DNA from: Enterococcus sp. BWR-S5
GTDB lineage: Bacteria; Bacillota; Bacilli; Lactobacillales; Enterococcaceae
Length of the DNA: 64,000 nucleotides
Direction of reading: 5' to 3'
Assembly (NCBI RefSeq): GCF_016745255.1
Contig: NZ_JADOEQ010000008.1
Span: 1-64,000, forward strand
The position numbers and the translations under genes are program-made. The notes under the pieces are model-generated. The model worked only from the letters and a program-made list of their open reading frames with translations. It had not been told where the DNA came from and did not search any database. Below, piece by piece: positions 63,133 through 64,000 of the stretch (positions are counted from its first letter, which is position 1; the number at the start of each line of letters is the position of its first letter).

Positions 63133-63843
63133 CTATTTCCATTTTCTTAAATCTTGGATTTCTTCGGCTTCATCACACATGGAGAACAGTTTTTCCTTAT
63201 CAATAATATGCAAGTATTTTCCACGGAAATTGATTATTTTTTCATCCTGCAACTCATTTAAAGTTTTAGAAACGGATTCTCTGGAAACACCAAGCATATT
63301 GGCAAATAGAGACTGATTGATTTTCATATCGATTTTTAGCATACCATCTTCGTTATTGCCGAAATTATAGTAGAAATCGGCAATGAGGTTAGCGACTTTT
63401 CGACGAACATCATAAAAACTTAGATAGCGAATCAGGCGGTTCAATAATCTGGTTCTGCTGGCCAATACAGAGTAAGCCCGCTTCAGAATACAAGAATGCT
63501 CATCAATTAATAAGAGAAAATTCTTTTTGGAAATTGTTAGCAAGGAAACATCAGAGAGTGCTTCAACTGTTGAAAGACGATATTCCACATCAGAGAGAGC
63601 CTCCGTTTCACCGATGACATCTCCTGGAGTGGCGATGCCAAGAATAATTTCTTTGTCTTCATGCATTCGATATATTTTTAACAAACCGGATTTGATGAAG
63701 TAGATTTCTTCGGTATCATCATTTTCAAACATGAGGATATGGTTCTTCTTATAATTTCTTATTCTGAAAAAATGTTCATAAGAAGCCAATTCATCTTCTG
63801 ATAAATCCGTAAAGATTTCAATATCTTTCAAATAGTCAATCAT
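63133..63843 (-). CDS. Crp/Fnr-family transcriptional regulator
   Basis: A 236-residue regulator with an N-terminal cyclic-nucleotide-binding-like beta-barrel (about 10-115, GDVIGETEALSD) and a C-terminal helix-turn-helix (NQSLFANMLGVSRESVSKTL). There are no N-terminal cysteines for an iron-sulfur cluster, so it is not a classical Fnr; effector unknown. The Firmicute ArcR-type regulators are the nearest comparison I can make. A symmetric TGTGA site is found between this gene and deoD. It is divergent from deoB. Confidence 0.87.
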   Translation of the reverse strand: MIDYLKDIEIFTDLSEDELASYEHFFRIRNYKKNHILMFENDDTEEIYFIKSGLLKIYRMHEDKEIILGIATPGDVIGETEALSDVEYRLSTVEALSDVSLLTISKKNFLLLIDEHSCILKRAYSVLASRTRLLNRLIRYLSFYDVRRKVANLIADFYYNFGNNEDGMLKIDMKINQSLFANMLGVSRESVSKTLNELQDEKIINFRGKYLHIIDKEKLFSMCDEAEEIQDLRKWK

Positions 63844-63931
63844 CTTAGTAAACCCCTTTCTATATTGCGGTTATATAAATCTAGTTTACCATTTTTTCAC
63901 ATAAAAGATTGGAGAATAAAGGAGGAGTTCG

Positions 63932-64000
63932 ATGCAATTTAAGAAAATTTGTGTCATTGTCATGGACAGTGTCGGGATTGGAGAACTGCCGGATGCGGCC
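63932..64000 (+). CDS. deoB: Phosphopentomutase, N-terminal start only
   Basis: The first 23 codons, ending at the window edge: MQFKKICVIVMDSVGIGELP. The metal-binding Asp in the VMDSVGIGELP segment is the phosphopentomutase signature. AAAGGAGGAG precedes the ATG. DeoB converts ribose 1-phosphate to ribose 5-phosphate, matching deoD nearby. Confidence 0.85.
   Translation, partial: MQFKKICVIVMDSVGIGELPDAA

Noticed and set aside
1-64000. CRISPR array, prophage or integrase-associated att site
   Set aside because: No regularly spaced repeats, phage structural genes or integrase were found.

Overview
The window is a chromosomal segment of a low-GC Gram-positive bacterium, most likely an Enterococcus or close relative. 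The clearest marker is the maltose locus (about 52.5-61.4 kb), whose layout I know from E. faecalis: malM, pgmB and malP on one strand, and malT, mapP and malR divergently on the other. Strong AGGAGG-type ribosome binding sites, TTG starts and TTGACA/TATAAT promoters agree. No rRNA, tRNA or CRISPR array was seen.

Layout. 0-2.3 kb: the end of a YfhO-type membrane protein and a ClpP paralogue whose catalytic Asp position holds Asn. 2.4-8.1 kb: a complete D-Ala-D-Ser glycopeptide-resistance-type cluster in the order vanR-vanS-ligase-vanXY-vanT, with OmpR-type direct repeats before vanR and before the ligase. 8.3-15.6 kb: small proteins, a ROK sugar kinase, and a ROK regulator followed by an acetyltransferase, an MFS transporter and a Cof-type phosphatase. 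15.7-20.7 kb: leuABCD behind a leader-peptide attenuator. 20.7-22.2 kb: a decayed IS1182-like element. 22.3-28.4 kb: an AT-rich accessory island with an unrecognised protein overlapping a zinc-ribbon/SIR2 protein, then a Nudix protein with a PLD-helicase-DUF3427 protein. Both pairs look like candidate genome-defence modules. 28.4-29.5 kb: a small protein and an intergenic region with two imperfect direct repeats and convergent predicted RNAs.

29.5-33.4 kb: a CbrC-like protein and a DUF969-DUF979-pcp-GGCT operon, probably for pyroglutamyl compounds. 33.8-37.3 kb: an AraC regulator, an EamA transporter and proC. 37.4-40.9 kb: a two-component system facing an ABC exporter whose promoter carries three OmpR-type direct repeats. 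41.2-44.8 kb: ada, a lipoprotein and an Rgg-like regulator. 45.0-50.8 kb: a sugar-type ABC importer operon that also encodes a UbiA-like prenyltransferase and a periplasmic-binding-protein fold without a signal peptide, a combination I do not recognise. 50.9-52.4 kb: small membrane proteins including TspO. 52.5-61.4 kb: maltose uptake and breakdown. MalT brings in maltose 6'-phosphate, MapP dephosphorylates it, MalP splits maltose with phosphate, GalM and PgmB process the products, and MalR boxes sit in three promoters. 62.2-64 kb: deoD, a Crp/Fnr regulator and the start of deoB, with a TGTGA-N6-TCACA site before deoD.

The strongest leads for something undescribed are the SIR2 two-gene module, the UbiA/solute-binding operon, the van cluster with regulators first, and the convergent RNA pair at 28.9-29.4 kb. 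All assignments come from reading motifs and context; no database search was run.
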